A stretch of 64,000 nt of DNA from NCBI GenBank assembly GCA_030427705.1, contig JAUIBR010000036.1:1-64000 (forward strand). The letters are read 5' to 3'. Under the pieces are notes generated by a model. It was given only the letters and a program-made list of their open reading frames with translations, was not told the DNA's origin and made no database searches. The stretch is from a bacterium. Its GTDB lineage: Bacteria > Myxococcota_A > Bradymonadia > Bradymonadales > Bradymonadaceae. How positions within the stretch are numbered: position 1 is the stretch's first letter; the number at the start of each line of letters is the position of its first letter. This document shows positions 18,446 to 26,509 of this stretch, piece by piece. The position numbers and the translations under genes were made by a program.

Positions 18446-19162
18446 ATGGCTTGGGCTGAAAAAGTATTCAAAGGCAAAGACACCGTATGGGTCCTTGTGG
18501 ATGACGCTGGAGATCCCATCGTCGACCAAGGCCGAGTGTCGATGCGCTACTCCAACGACGAAGCTGCCAAAGTCTACAACGCGGCAGCCGTCAATATCTC
18601 GGACGAGCGCGGTCAATCCAAACCCAAGAAGCGGAACACAAAAGGACAACAGTCGTTGCTCAGTTTCGACGACCAGATCTGGACCAATCCAGTTGGTCCA
18701 ATGAACGGGTCTGACGAGAAACCGGACGAGTTAATGGATATCGAGGACCCGGACGACGACGAATGGGTGTTCCACACCGATGGCGCATGTTCAGGTAATC
18801 CCGGGCCGTGCGGCTGGGGTTGGTTGTTGCGACAGGGAAGCGACTACTACGAGGCCAACCAGTATATTGGCGTCGGAACCAATAATATTGCCGAACTCAT
18901 GGCTATCCTAACGGCCTTGGAACACGCACTGGATCTCGGTGCCAAGACCGCCACGATTCATACTGATTCAAACCTATCGATTGGCCTGCTCACACAAGGT
19001 TGGAAGGCCAAGAAGAACAAGGAACTTGTCGCAGCGACCCGTGAGGTTATCGACCAGTTCGAGATAAAACCGACATTTATCAAGGTCAAAGGGCACTCGG
19101 GTGACCCGCTCAACGACCGGGCGGATTTCCTGGCGACTTCAGCCATTCCTGACCGCTCATGA
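18446..19162 (+). CDS. rnhA: Ribonuclease HI with N-terminal extension
   Basis: The C-terminal 130 residues of this 238-residue protein form an RNase H domain that cleaves the RNA strand of RNA-DNA hybrids. D112 in TDGACSGNPGP, E150 in GTNNIAELMAI, D174 in HTDSNLSIGL, H207 in VKGHSGD and D214 in NDRAD supply the complete D-E-D-D plus His active site. The first 105 residues are an unidentified domain (VFKGKDTVWVLVDDAGDP) and a linker rich in acidic residues and lysine; it does not look like the usual eukaryotic hybrid-binding domain. Standard RNase HI is about 155 residues. The stop codon overlaps an ATG at 19159 (ATGA), immediately before the 22-bp repeat array. Confidence 0.9.
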   Translation: MAWAEKVFKGKDTVWVLVDDAGDPIVDQGRVSMRYSNDEAAKVYNAAAVNISDERGQSKPKKRNTKGQQSLLSFDDQIWTNPVGPMNGSDEKPDELMDIEDPDDDEWVFHTDGACSGNPGPCGWGWLLRQGSDYYEANQYIGVGTNNIAELMAILTALEHALDLGAKTATIHTDSNLSIGLLTQGWKAKKNKELVAATREVIDQFEIKPTFIKVKGHSGDPLNDRADFLATSAIPDRS

Positions 19163-19176
19163 AACTTTCGCATGAG

Positions 19177-19418
19177 GCCGCGCCGAAGGCGCTCAAAAGC
19201 CGCGCCGAAGGCGCTCAAAAGCCGCGCCAAAGGCGCTCAAAAGCCGCGCCAAAGGCGCTCAAAAGCCGCGCCGAAGGCGCTCAAAAGCCGCGCCGAAGGC
19301 GCTCAAAAGCCGCGCCGAAGGCGCTCAAAAGCCGCGCCACAGGCGCTCAAAAGCCGCGCCGAAGGCGCTAAAAAGCCGCGCCAAAGGCGCTCAAAAGCCG
19401 CGCCGAAGGCGCTCAATA
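19177..19418. repeat. Eleven tandem 22-bp hairpin repeats
   Basis: The unit is GCCGCGCCGAAGGCGCTCAA plus AA, repeated exactly eleven times without length change. Each unit contains GCGCC-GAA-GGCGC, a 5-bp stem with a triloop. Variants are the loop AAA (copies 3, 4, 10), the loop ACA (copy 8), a linker C to A (copy 9) and a terminal A to T (copy 11); no stem base varies. Because 22 is not a multiple of three, each frame cycles through all three readings and gives a 22-residue basic period (APKALKS / RAEGAQKP / RRRRSKA). The frame 19172-19435 stays open through all copies and overlaps the moxR start; the frame 19159-19371 is closed by the copy 9 change. The moxR ribosome site AGGG starts at the last base of the array. 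Confidence 0.97.
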
Positions 19419-19427
19419 GGGCAAACC

Positions 19428-20414
19428 ATGACTGACAATGATTTTAACGAGCAGATCAAATCCGCATCGCAATTCATTCGCGAAGTCGAGACCGAGATTG
19501 GCCGCGTTGTTGTCGGCCAAAAGTACATGGTTCAACGACTGCTTATCGGATTGTTGACCGGCGGACACGTCCTTCTGGAGGGTGTTCCGGGACTGGCAAA
19601 AACACTGACGGTCAACTCACTGGCGGACTGCTTCCACATGGATTTCAGCCGCATTCAGTTCACGCCTGACCTGCTCCCAGCTGACCTCATCGGGACCATG
19701 ATCTACGATCAGGTCGACCGAAAGTTCGTGCCTCGACAAGGCCCTGTCTTTACGAACTTCCTGCTGGCTGACGAGATCAACCGCGCCCCCGCAAAGGTGC
19801 AGTCTGCCCTGCTCGAATCGATGCAGGAGCGGCAAGTCACTCTGGGCGATAACACGTTCAAACTACCTAACCCGTTTTTGGTCCTGGCTACGCAAAACCC
19901 AATCGAACAAGAGGGTACGTATCCATTGCCCGAAGCGCAGGTCGACCGCTTCATGCTGATGATCAAAGTGGGCTACCCGACGCGTGAGGAGGAACGCCTC
20001 ATCATGGACCGCATGACGGACTCGCTTGATCCTGCGAGCGTCAACTCGGTCGCGGGTCCGGAAGAAGTCCTGCGTGCGCAGAAGTTGCTTCGCGACATCT
20101 ATGTGGATGAGAAGCTGCGTGAATACATGGTCGACCTGATTGTCGCCACGCGTGACCCCGAGGAGTACGGCCTCGCCGATATCTCCAATTACATCGAGTA
20201 TGGGGCCAGCCCACGTGCGACGATTTTCCTGAATCTCGCCGCGCGTGCACATGCATTCATTCAGCATCGAGGATTTGTTACGCCAGAGGATATCAAAGCC
20301 ATCGCGCCCGATGTCCTGCGCCACCGCGTGATTCTTACGTTTGAAGCTGAAGCCGAAGAGGTCGCACCTGAACAGGTTGTCGACCAGCTGTTGGAAACTA
20401 TTGAAGTGCCTTAG
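19428..20414 (+). CDS. MoxR-type AAA+ ATPase (copy 2)
   Basis: A 328-residue MoxR ATPase, first gene of the second Bat operon. Walker A is GVPGLAKT near residue 50, Walker B LADEINRAPAKVQ near 115 and sensor 1 ATQNPIEQEGTYPLPEAQVDRF near 155. The alanine in GLAKT and the EINRAPAK wording are typical of MoxR proteins next to bat genes, unlike copy 1. The ATG at 19428 follows AGGG (19418-19421), which lies at the end of the hairpin array, so the array forms the leader of this gene. Three bases separate its stop from the DUF58 start. It should energise assembly or remodelling by the membrane VWA proteins downstream. Confidence 0.95.
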   Translation: MTDNDFNEQIKSASQFIREVETEIGRVVVGQKYMVQRLLIGLLTGGHVLLEGVPGLAKTLTVNSLADCFHMDFSRIQFTPDLLPADLIGTMIYDQVDRKFVPRQGPVFTNFLLADEINRAPAKVQSALLESMQERQVTLGDNTFKLPNPFLVLATQNPIEQEGTYPLPEAQVDRFMLMIKVGYPTREEERLIMDRMTDSLDPASVNSVAGPEEVLRAQKLLRDIYVDEKLREYMVDLIVATRDPEEYGLADISNYIEYGASPRATIFLNLAARAHAFIQHRGFVTPEDIKAIAPDVLRHRVILTFEAEAEEVAPEQVVDQLLETIEVP

Positions 20415-20417
20415 GCC

Positions 20418-21296
20418 ATGCTGCCCAAAGAGCTCATCAAAGCCGTAAAACTTCTAGAAATCGCGGCGAGACGTGCGGTCAACGACCAACTCGCCGGCCA
20501 ATACCAGAGCGTCTTTAAGGGGCGCGGCATGGATTTCTCAGAAGTTCGAGAGTACCAGCCTGGTGACGATATCCGCGTCATCGATTGGAACGTCTCTGCG
20601 CGCATGGAAGGGTTATTCGTCAAGCAGTTTGTGGAAGAGCGTGAGCTGACCGTCTTTCTGTTGGTCGACGCGTCTGGGAGCCAGTCATTTGGAACTCAGG
20701 ACAAGTTGAAGCTGCAGACCGCGGCGGAATTGGCGGCGTTGCTGGCGTTGTCGGCGGTGAAGAACAACGACCGCGTTGGCCTCATCACATATACCGACGA
20801 GATTGAGCAATTTATCCCTCCAAAGAAGGGCCGAAAGCACGTTCTGCGGGTCATCACAGAGATTTTATCGACCAACCCCAAGGGCCACCAGACGAAAACC
20901 AAAGAGGCTTTGGAGTTTCTGTTCCGGATCAACCGCAAAAAAGCGGTCGTGTTTGTCATTAGCGACTTTCTCGATGAGGGGTTCGAACACACGCTCAGCG
21001 TTGTAAATCGCCGCCATGAGATAATTCCGTTAGTAATCTCGGATCCGATGGAAGAAAACCTGCCCAATATGGGGTTGGTTCCCTTCGAAGACCCTGAGAC
21101 GGGCGAAGTGTTGATGGTCGATACGTCCAATGCTGCCGTCAGACAAGCCTACGACAGAGCCGCCGGCGAGCTCCGTCGTAAGCGCGACCGCATGTTTCGG
21201 CGTCTGAAGATTGAACCGATTCCGATCCGGACCGGGGAAAGCTACGTCGAACCTCTTGTGAAGTACTTTCAACAAAGGAAACGTCGTGCGAGCTAG
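20418..21296 (+). CDS. DUF58 family protein in Bat operon
   Basis: A 292-residue DUF58 protein. The family block is FKGRGMDFSEVREYQPGDD then IRVIDWNVSAR near residues 32-62, followed by a VWA-like domain with DASGSQ near residue 88; the MIDAS motif is D-x-S-G-S. No membrane segment is seen. Genes of this type sit between moxR and batA in bat operons. The last codons overlap the next gene by 11 bp, which implies translational coupling. It is a paralogue of the gene at 13796-14680 with modest visible similarity outside the motif blocks. Confidence 0.93.
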   Translation: MLPKELIKAVKLLEIAARRAVNDQLAGQYQSVFKGRGMDFSEVREYQPGDDIRVIDWNVSARMEGLFVKQFVEERELTVFLLVDASGSQSFGTQDKLKLQTAAELAALLALSAVKNNDRVGLITYTDEIEQFIPPKKGRKHVLRVITEILSTNPKGHQTKTKEALEFLFRINRKKAVVFVISDFLDEGFEHTLSVVNRRHEIIPLVISDPMEENLPNMGLVPFEDPETGEVLMVDTSNAAVRQAYDRAAGELRRKRDRMFRRLKIEPIPIRTGESYVEPLVKYFQQRKRRAS

Positions 21297-22332
21297 CCTT
21301 TTTGCCGTTTTGCTAATGCTGATTGCGGTCCCAGCCGCTGCGCAGGCAGACACGCAATCAGGACCCGACGCAACCCTAGCACAGACGCACTCTGCGCCCG
21401 AAAACACGCAAGTGGGGCAGAAAATCACGCTGACTGTGACCATCGACCACCCGGTCGATACGCAGGTCGTGCCCCCTGAGTCTTTCGACCAAGGCCGGTG
21501 GGAGATCGTCAATTCCAGCTCGGTTGAGACACCCGCCGAAAGCCGCATCAAGACGGTGTGGACCCTGGATTACGCGGTGTTTCGGCCAGGCACGACAACG
21601 CTGCAGCCACTTGAGTTCTTGGTGATGGCACCCGGAGACGACGCCAACGCGACGCCCCTGAAGACCGAACCTGTTGACGTCAAAGTGCTAACAACCTGGC
21701 CGGACGACACCGAACCGGCCTTTTCGGAGCCACAACCGGCGGGGTCGATCTGGGTCGACGACTACACCCTCGCCTACGTGGGTGGTGGTCTAGCCGGTGT
21801 CGCCCTGCTCGCCTTAGGTGTCTGGGGTTGGAGACGGCGACGTGAAGACGCCATTGAAATCTACGTCCCACCTCCACCGCCACACGAGGTTGCGCTCACG
21901 AAACTCGGAGCGCTCGCTGGCTCGGACCTGATGGAACGTGGTCAATTCATGATTTACTACGTGCGCCTATCTGAGGCGGTACGCGAGTACCTCGGCAAAA
22001 TCTACGGATTTCCCGGCACGGAACTGACGACGTACGAGATCGAACAGCGACTGGAAGGTGTGAAGTTTCCCAGAGGTGTCGCCGCCGAAGACATCGTCTC
22101 TCTTCTGCAACACTGCGATTTCGTGAAGTTCGGCGGTGTAGAACCCACCATTTCGCAATCGACTGACGCACTTCGTCGCGCCTTCAGTATTGTCGAGTTA
22201 ACCAAACCGAAGCCTTTCTATCCGCCAAAAGAGGACTCGACCTCGACTGGCAGCGTTGCCGTCGACACCGCAGCAGATGACGAGAAACAGGCGGTAGAAG
22301 CCAGCCCCTGGGCCCCCAAGGAGGAAGAGTGA
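21286..22332 (+). CDS. DUF4381/BatD-like membrane protein
   Basis: A 348-residue protein with a signal peptide (about 1-19, ending AAAQA), an extracytoplasmic beta-domain (about 30-145) with TVTIDHPVDTQVVPPE, one membrane segment (about 165-183, GGGLAGVALLALGVWGW) and a cytoplasmic domain after PPPPPHEVALTKL. The cytoplasmic segment LSEAVREYLGKIYGFPGTELTTYEI matches the helical domain found in DUF4381 and BatD-type proteins. It is positioned between DUF58 and batA as in many bat operons. The GTG start of batA overlaps its stop codon (GTGA). Confidence 0.85.
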   Translation: MRASLFAVLLMLIAVPAAAQADTQSGPDATLAQTHSAPENTQVGQKITLTVTIDHPVDTQVVPPESFDQGRWEIVNSSSVETPAESRIKTVWTLDYAVFRPGTTTLQPLEFLVMAPGDDANATPLKTEPVDVKVLTTWPDDTEPAFSEPQPAGSIWVDDYTLAYVGGGLAGVALLALGVWGWRRRREDAIEIYVPPPPPHEVALTKLGALAGSDLMERGQFMIYYVRLSEAVREYLGKIYGFPGTELTTYEIEQRLEGVKFPRGVAAEDIVSLLQHCDFVKFGGVEPTISQSTDALRRAFSIVELTKPKPFYPPKEDSTSTGSVAVDTAADDEKQAVEASPWAPKEEE

Positions 22333-23378
22333 ACTGGGAGTTCGCACAGCCTTGGGTTTTATTGGCGCTTTTGCTTGTGCCGGTCCTGGCGGTGGTGATG
22401 TTCACGCCGAGCCTTCGTCGCAAGCGCTCCGGCACGTTCCGCTTCACTGGAATCGACCTGCTCAGCGTCCAACGACGTGGCCTCCGAAGCTACTTAACAC
22501 CGTTGCCGGATCTCTTGCTGCTATTCGCGATTGGCTTGTGCATCGTCGCGCTCGCGCGGCCGCAGTCCATCGAACCCGCGGAGATTGAAGTTGAGGGCAT
22601 CGATATCTACCTGGCGCTAGATATGTCTGGCTCAATGCAGGCTATCGACAAAACCCGTAGCGAGATTCGCTCGATGCGCCGAAGCGGGCAAGTTCCGCTC
22701 AACCGCTTCCAGTCTGCGGTTGAGACCCTCAAGGAGTTCACCGCAAGCCGCGACTACGATCGCATCGGAATGGTGGTGTTCGCCAAAGAGGCCTTCCTTC
22801 AATTCCCCCTGACTCTGGATCGGCGCACCATCATCAGCATGTTGGAGCGGTTAGCACTTGGTGATATCGACCAGGGCGGGACAGCCATCGGAAACGCGAT
22901 TGGACGGGGCGTTGCGGGCCTCAAAGAGAGCGAAGCACGCACGAAGATCCTCATCCTTATTACAGATGGTGACCGACGCGGTGGAAACATCTCGCCAAAG
23001 GCCGCAACGAATATCGCGAACGAACTGGGCATCAAGATCTACCCAATTCTAGTGGGCAAGACGGGAACGACTCTTGTTCCAGCTGGCCGCGACCCGTTCA
23101 CAGGAACAGAAGTCTATCGCGAGACCGAGTTTCCCGTGAACCCCGACCTGCTAAAGGAAATCGCTGAGGACACTGGCGGAAAATACTACCGCGCAACGGA
23201 TGCAGAGGGTCTCAAAAACGACCTCCACCAAATCCTAAACGAGTACGAAACGAGTCGTCTTCGTGACACGAGTAACGTGGACCCGGACGAGCTGTTCCGC
23301 CCGCTAGTATTGCTCGCAATGGTGCTGTTGGCACTTCACTCGCTTCTTAAATTTGTTCTTCTGCGGAGGTTCCCCTGA
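22329..23378 (+). CDS. batA: BatA VWA membrane protein
   Basis: A 349-residue inner-membrane protein starting at GTG 22329, which overlaps the upstream stop. Two N-terminal membrane segments (about 6-22, 57-75) surround LRRKRSGTFRF, the BatA signature. The VWA domain has the MIDAS motif DMSGSMQ near residue 96, followed by GGTAIGNAIGRG and ILITDGDRRGG near 215. A C-terminal membrane segment (LVLLAMVLLALHSLLKFVLL) completes the BatA topology. In Bacteroides fragilis, Bat proteins contribute to aerotolerance; in other bacteria they act with MoxR in envelope stress. The stop overlaps the ATG of the next gene by one base. Confidence 0.93.
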   Translation: MNWEFAQPWVLLALLLVPVLAVVMFTPSLRRKRSGTFRFTGIDLLSVQRRGLRSYLTPLPDLLLLFAIGLCIVALARPQSIEPAEIEVEGIDIYLALDMSGSMQAIDKTRSEIRSMRRSGQVPLNRFQSAVETLKEFTASRDYDRIGMVVFAKEAFLQFPLTLDRRTIISMLERLALGDIDQGGTAIGNAIGRGVAGLKESEARTKILILITDGDRRGGNISPKAATNIANELGIKIYPILVGKTGTTLVPAGRDPFTGTEVYRETEFPVNPDLLKEIAEDTGGKYYRATDAEGLKNDLHQILNEYETSRLRDTSNVDPDELFRPLVLLAMVLLALHSLLKFVLLRRFP

Positions 23379-26300
23379 TGCAGTTTGAACACTTGGAATC
23401 GATTTGGTGGGTTGCGCTGGCGATTCCCATGTTTGGCGCCTACCTGTCTTTCGTGGTTTGGAAACGCAAAGTTGCCGAGCGGATCGGCAACCCGGAGCTT
23501 GTGAACCGCATGGCAGAAGGCCATTCGCCGCGATTACAGGTCATTCGCGCCGTCCTGGTTATCGTCGCTGTGGCACTGCTGGCAATTGCTTACGCCCAAC
23601 CACAATGGGGTGAAACAAACCGGCCTATCAAACGCACCGGAATTGATGTCGTCTTCGCGCTCGACCTCTCAAAATCGATGCTCGCCCGCGATGTGAATCC
23701 GAATCGGCTCGAAGCCGCCAAGAATGAGATTCGAACAGCGATGAGCTTGATGGGAGGCGACCGCGTAGGCCTGGTGGTGTTTACGTCCATAAGCTTCCAG
23801 CAGTCACCGCTCACAACCGATTACGGGGCGATTCGCTTCTATTTGAAGAAGCTCAAGCCAGAACAAATGCCAATGGGTGGTACGTCCGTTGGGCGCGCAC
23901 TGGCTGACTCCGTCGAACTTTTGACAGGCCAGAGCGCTAGCCGGGACGAAGACGGTGACGCCCCCGACATGAAACGGGCCGAGAACCAGATCATCGTGAT
24001 CTTCACCGATGGCGAAGACCACGAATCAAATCCGATGCTAACAGCGCAGAAAGCCGCCGATCAGAACATTCGAATCGTGACGGTCGGCATTGGTTCAACA
24101 AGCGGCGAGCGGATCCCGGTCTATAAGGCAGACGGAACACTCGCAGGTTTCACGCGCGACCGGTCAGGCAACCTGGTCCGCACCAAACTCGACGAGGAAA
24201 CGCTGCAGCGCATCGCGCAGACGACGGGTGGCGAGTACATCCGTTACACCGGCGAAAACTCGGTGGCCAACGCCCTGGTTGAATACGTCAATAAGTTAGA
24301 GAAGAGTGAGATCGAAACGCTCCTAAAGAGCCGATACAAAGAGCGCTATTACGTCTTCGTTTTCCCTGCTCTGCTGCTGCTTCTTATCGCTGGCTTCCTG
24401 GGCGAGCGTCGCAAGTCGCCAGCAATATCGAGGAAGCTGACCGTGTTGCTGATTCTCGCGGTAACGACATTTGGCTGCGAAGACGCATTTCGAGCCAAAC
24501 TAAGCTCTGTCGAAAAGGGAATCAGTGCCCTCGCAAAGGACGACGGCTCCGGTGCGTTGGAGGCCTTTCAAAAGGCCGAAACCGAGATACCTGCAAATCC
24601 ACAGCTCCACTACAACCTTGGACTTGCCCACCTCGAGCTCGGCGAGCATGAGCTGGCACAACAGAAATTCACCCGCGCGCTCGAGACCGATGATCTGACG
24701 CTTCGATTCGACGCCACGGTCAACCTCGGTTTGACGCTCGCCGCACAAGAACTGTGGCAAGACGCCTTGGATACGTTCAAGGGTGCCATAAAGTTGGGAC
24801 TGCAGAATCCGGGAGTCATCGACACCGACCGCATGAAAATGGCCGCTCAGAATCTTGAGACGGCGTTTCACAAACTCTATCCCCCGTGCGCAACGCTCGA
24901 GGATGAACTCGAAGACAATGATACTGCGCAGACCGCATCGAAACTGCCGGAAGGCGAAAAGAAGAAGCTCGCTCTCTGCGGTTTGGACGCGGATTGGTTC
25001 CAGGTTCCGGCCATCCCTGGGTCTACGGTCGCCGTAACCGCGAAGTTCCGCGTCCTTCGCAACACGCCTGATCCTGAGATGCCTTTCATGACCGCGCCGA
25101 CTGACGTCAAAATCGGGCTGTTCACGCCCGACGGGCAAACGGCGATCGCCGTTGATCAAGGTTTGGATGAGGATGACGTCTCCAACGTGAAAACGGTGAC
25201 ACGGGAAATCAGCCGATTGGAAGTGGATGAAAGCATGTTGCAGGGCGGCAATATGCTGTTCCTCAAGGTGAGCGCCGCCGAGTTTCGAGAGTTTGAATAC
25301 GACGTAAACATCGTGTCGATTCCACCATGCGAAGCTCTGCAGGAAACCACGGAACCTAACGACACGCCTGAACAAGCGATGCCATTGGAGACCACCCCAG
25401 TCCACCTTTGCAAAGGCGACCGAGACTTTTTCAAGGTGTCGCTTCAGCCAGACGAGTCCTTCTTCGTCGACCTGATTCCGGGAGATGACGCCGAGACCGA
25501 GACGAAGCCAGCCTTGAAGTTCTCGATGTACGCGGCCGACTCTGGGAAACTTCTGGCGTCCAGCATCGACGAGGGCGGCGTTATCACTGGCGGAATCCGA
25601 AACTTCGAAGGCGGAGATGTCGTGATTGAAGTCTCCGGCGAAGCTGAATCGCAAGGCCCATACGAATTGCGGCACTACCGGTTCCCGCTGTGCCCAGAAG
25701 GTGACGACCGACTCGAAGAAAACGATTCAGCCGAAACCCCAGCTGAATTGAATCCTGAAGAACCGATGACCCGTTACCTACGTCTGTGCCCCGGCGACCC
25801 TGACTTCTTCACACTTCCAATCGACGAGAAGTCGAAGAAGGTCGAATTGGGTCTCGCGCTCATCGCCATTCCGAAGAGCGAAGATCCGGCAGAACTCACC
25901 GAGTTCTCATTGGACTTATTGAGCACTTCGGGAGACCAGATCATTGCGGAATCACAGGCTGTTGAAGTGCCAGATGAAACAGCCGTTCCACTCACGCGAG
26001 CGCTGGTACAGGAGGACTTCGAGGAGAAGACGGCATTGATCCGTGTCGACTCAGAAGCCGGCGACTTCTATCACCTCGTTCAACTCAATCCGCAAAAGCC
26101 GCCGCCTCAGGATCAGCAGCAGGAAGACCAAGAGCAGAACCAAGATGAGGGCGACAATCAGGACGAGCAACAAGACGAGTCCGATGACCCACAAGAGAAA
26201 GAAAAGGACAACGAAGGCGGCCAGGACGAACAGGAAAAAGAACAGTCAGAAAACTCCGAAGGTAAAGACGAACAAGACCCTGAGGAGGAGAAACGCGAGT

Positions 26301-26509
26301 CCGGCGAACCAGAGGAAGAGCAGCAACAGGAGCAACAGGAGCAACAGGAAGCTCAACAAGCTCAGGCGAATCCGGCAGAAGAGACAGAAGATCCGAACCA
26401 GCAGCGAATCGGTGACATCCTGCGTGCACTCGAAGAGACCGACGACAACTTCCAGATGAAGAAAGCGCTTCAGGACCGACCCGACAGATTTATCGACAAG
26501 GATTGGTAG
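23378..26509 (+). CDS. BatB-BatC fusion with three PPC-like domains
   Basis: A 1043-residue protein that joins what are usually separate genes. Residues 1-345 are BatB: two membrane segments, a VWA domain with DLSKSM near 89 and TDGEDHE near 210, and a third membrane segment near 325. Residues 352-367 (RKLTVLLILAVTTFGC) look like a lipoprotein signal with Cys367. TPR repeats typical of BatC follow (about 375-500). Three related beta domains come next, each with E-x-N-D-T/S and C-x-G-D-x-D-W/F-F (near 510, 650 and 780), resembling pre-peptidase C-terminal domains. Residues 900-1005 are Gln/Glu/Asp-rich, and the end RIGDILRALEETDDNF resembles the C-terminus of BatC. It overlaps batA and batD. 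Confidence 0.9.
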   Translation: MQFEHLESIWWVALAIPMFGAYLSFVVWKRKVAERIGNPELVNRMAEGHSPRLQVIRAVLVIVAVALLAIAYAQPQWGETNRPIKRTGIDVVFALDLSKSMLARDVNPNRLEAAKNEIRTAMSLMGGDRVGLVVFTSISFQQSPLTTDYGAIRFYLKKLKPEQMPMGGTSVGRALADSVELLTGQSASRDEDGDAPDMKRAENQIIVIFTDGEDHESNPMLTAQKAADQNIRIVTVGIGSTSGERIPVYKADGTLAGFTRDRSGNLVRTKLDEETLQRIAQTTGGEYIRYTGENSVANALVEYVNKLEKSEIETLLKSRYKERYYVFVFPALLLLLIAGFLGERRKSPAISRKLTVLLILAVTTFGCEDAFRAKLSSVEKGISALAKDDGSGALEAFQKAETEIPANPQLHYNLGLAHLELGEHELAQQKFTRALETDDLTLRFDATVNLGLTLAAQELWQDALDTFKGAIKLGLQNPGVIDTDRMKMAAQNLETAFHKLYPPCATLEDELEDNDTAQTASKLPEGEKKKLALCGLDADWFQVPAIPGSTVAVTAKFRVLRNTPDPEMPFMTAPTDVKIGLFTPDGQTAIAVDQGLDEDDVSNVKTVTREISRLEVDESMLQGGNMLFLKVSAAEFREFEYDVNIVSIPPCEALQETTEPNDTPEQAMPLETTPVHLCKGDRDFFKVSLQPDESFFVDLIPGDDAETETKPALKFSMYAADSGKLLASSIDEGGVITGGIRNFEGGDVVIEVSGEAESQGPYELRHYRFPLCPEGDDRLEENDSAETPAELNPEEPMTRYLRLCPGDPDFFTLPIDEKSKKVELGLALIAIPKSEDPAELTEFSLDLLSTSGDQIIAESQAVEVPDETAVPLTRALVQEDFEEKTALIRVDSEAGDFYHLVQLNPQKPPPQDQQQEDQEQNQDEGDNQDEQQDESDDPQEKEKDNEGGQDEQEKEQSENSEGKDEQDPEEEKRESGEPEEEQQQEQQEQQEAQQAQANPAEETEDPNQQRIGDILRALEETDDNFQMKKALQDRPDRFIDKDW
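24430..24445 (+). other. Possible internal ribosome site and GTG start for BatC part
   Basis: GAGGAAG (24430-24436) lies 6 bp before an in-frame GTG (24443-24445) inside the batB-batC gene. Initiation there would give MLLILAVTTFGCEDAF, a lipoprotein-like start for a separate BatC. It is a plausible but unproven second start; the n-region would lack a positive charge. Confidence 0.35.

Noticed and set aside
19177-19418. Array first considered as CRISPR
   Set aside because: Units are contiguous with no unique spacers and only 22 bp long, and no cas genes are in the window.
24500-25675. Minus-strand open frame of 391 codons
   Set aside because: Antisense to the BatB-BatC fusion, whose TPR and PPC-like motifs are clear; the reverse frame shows no recognisable domain.
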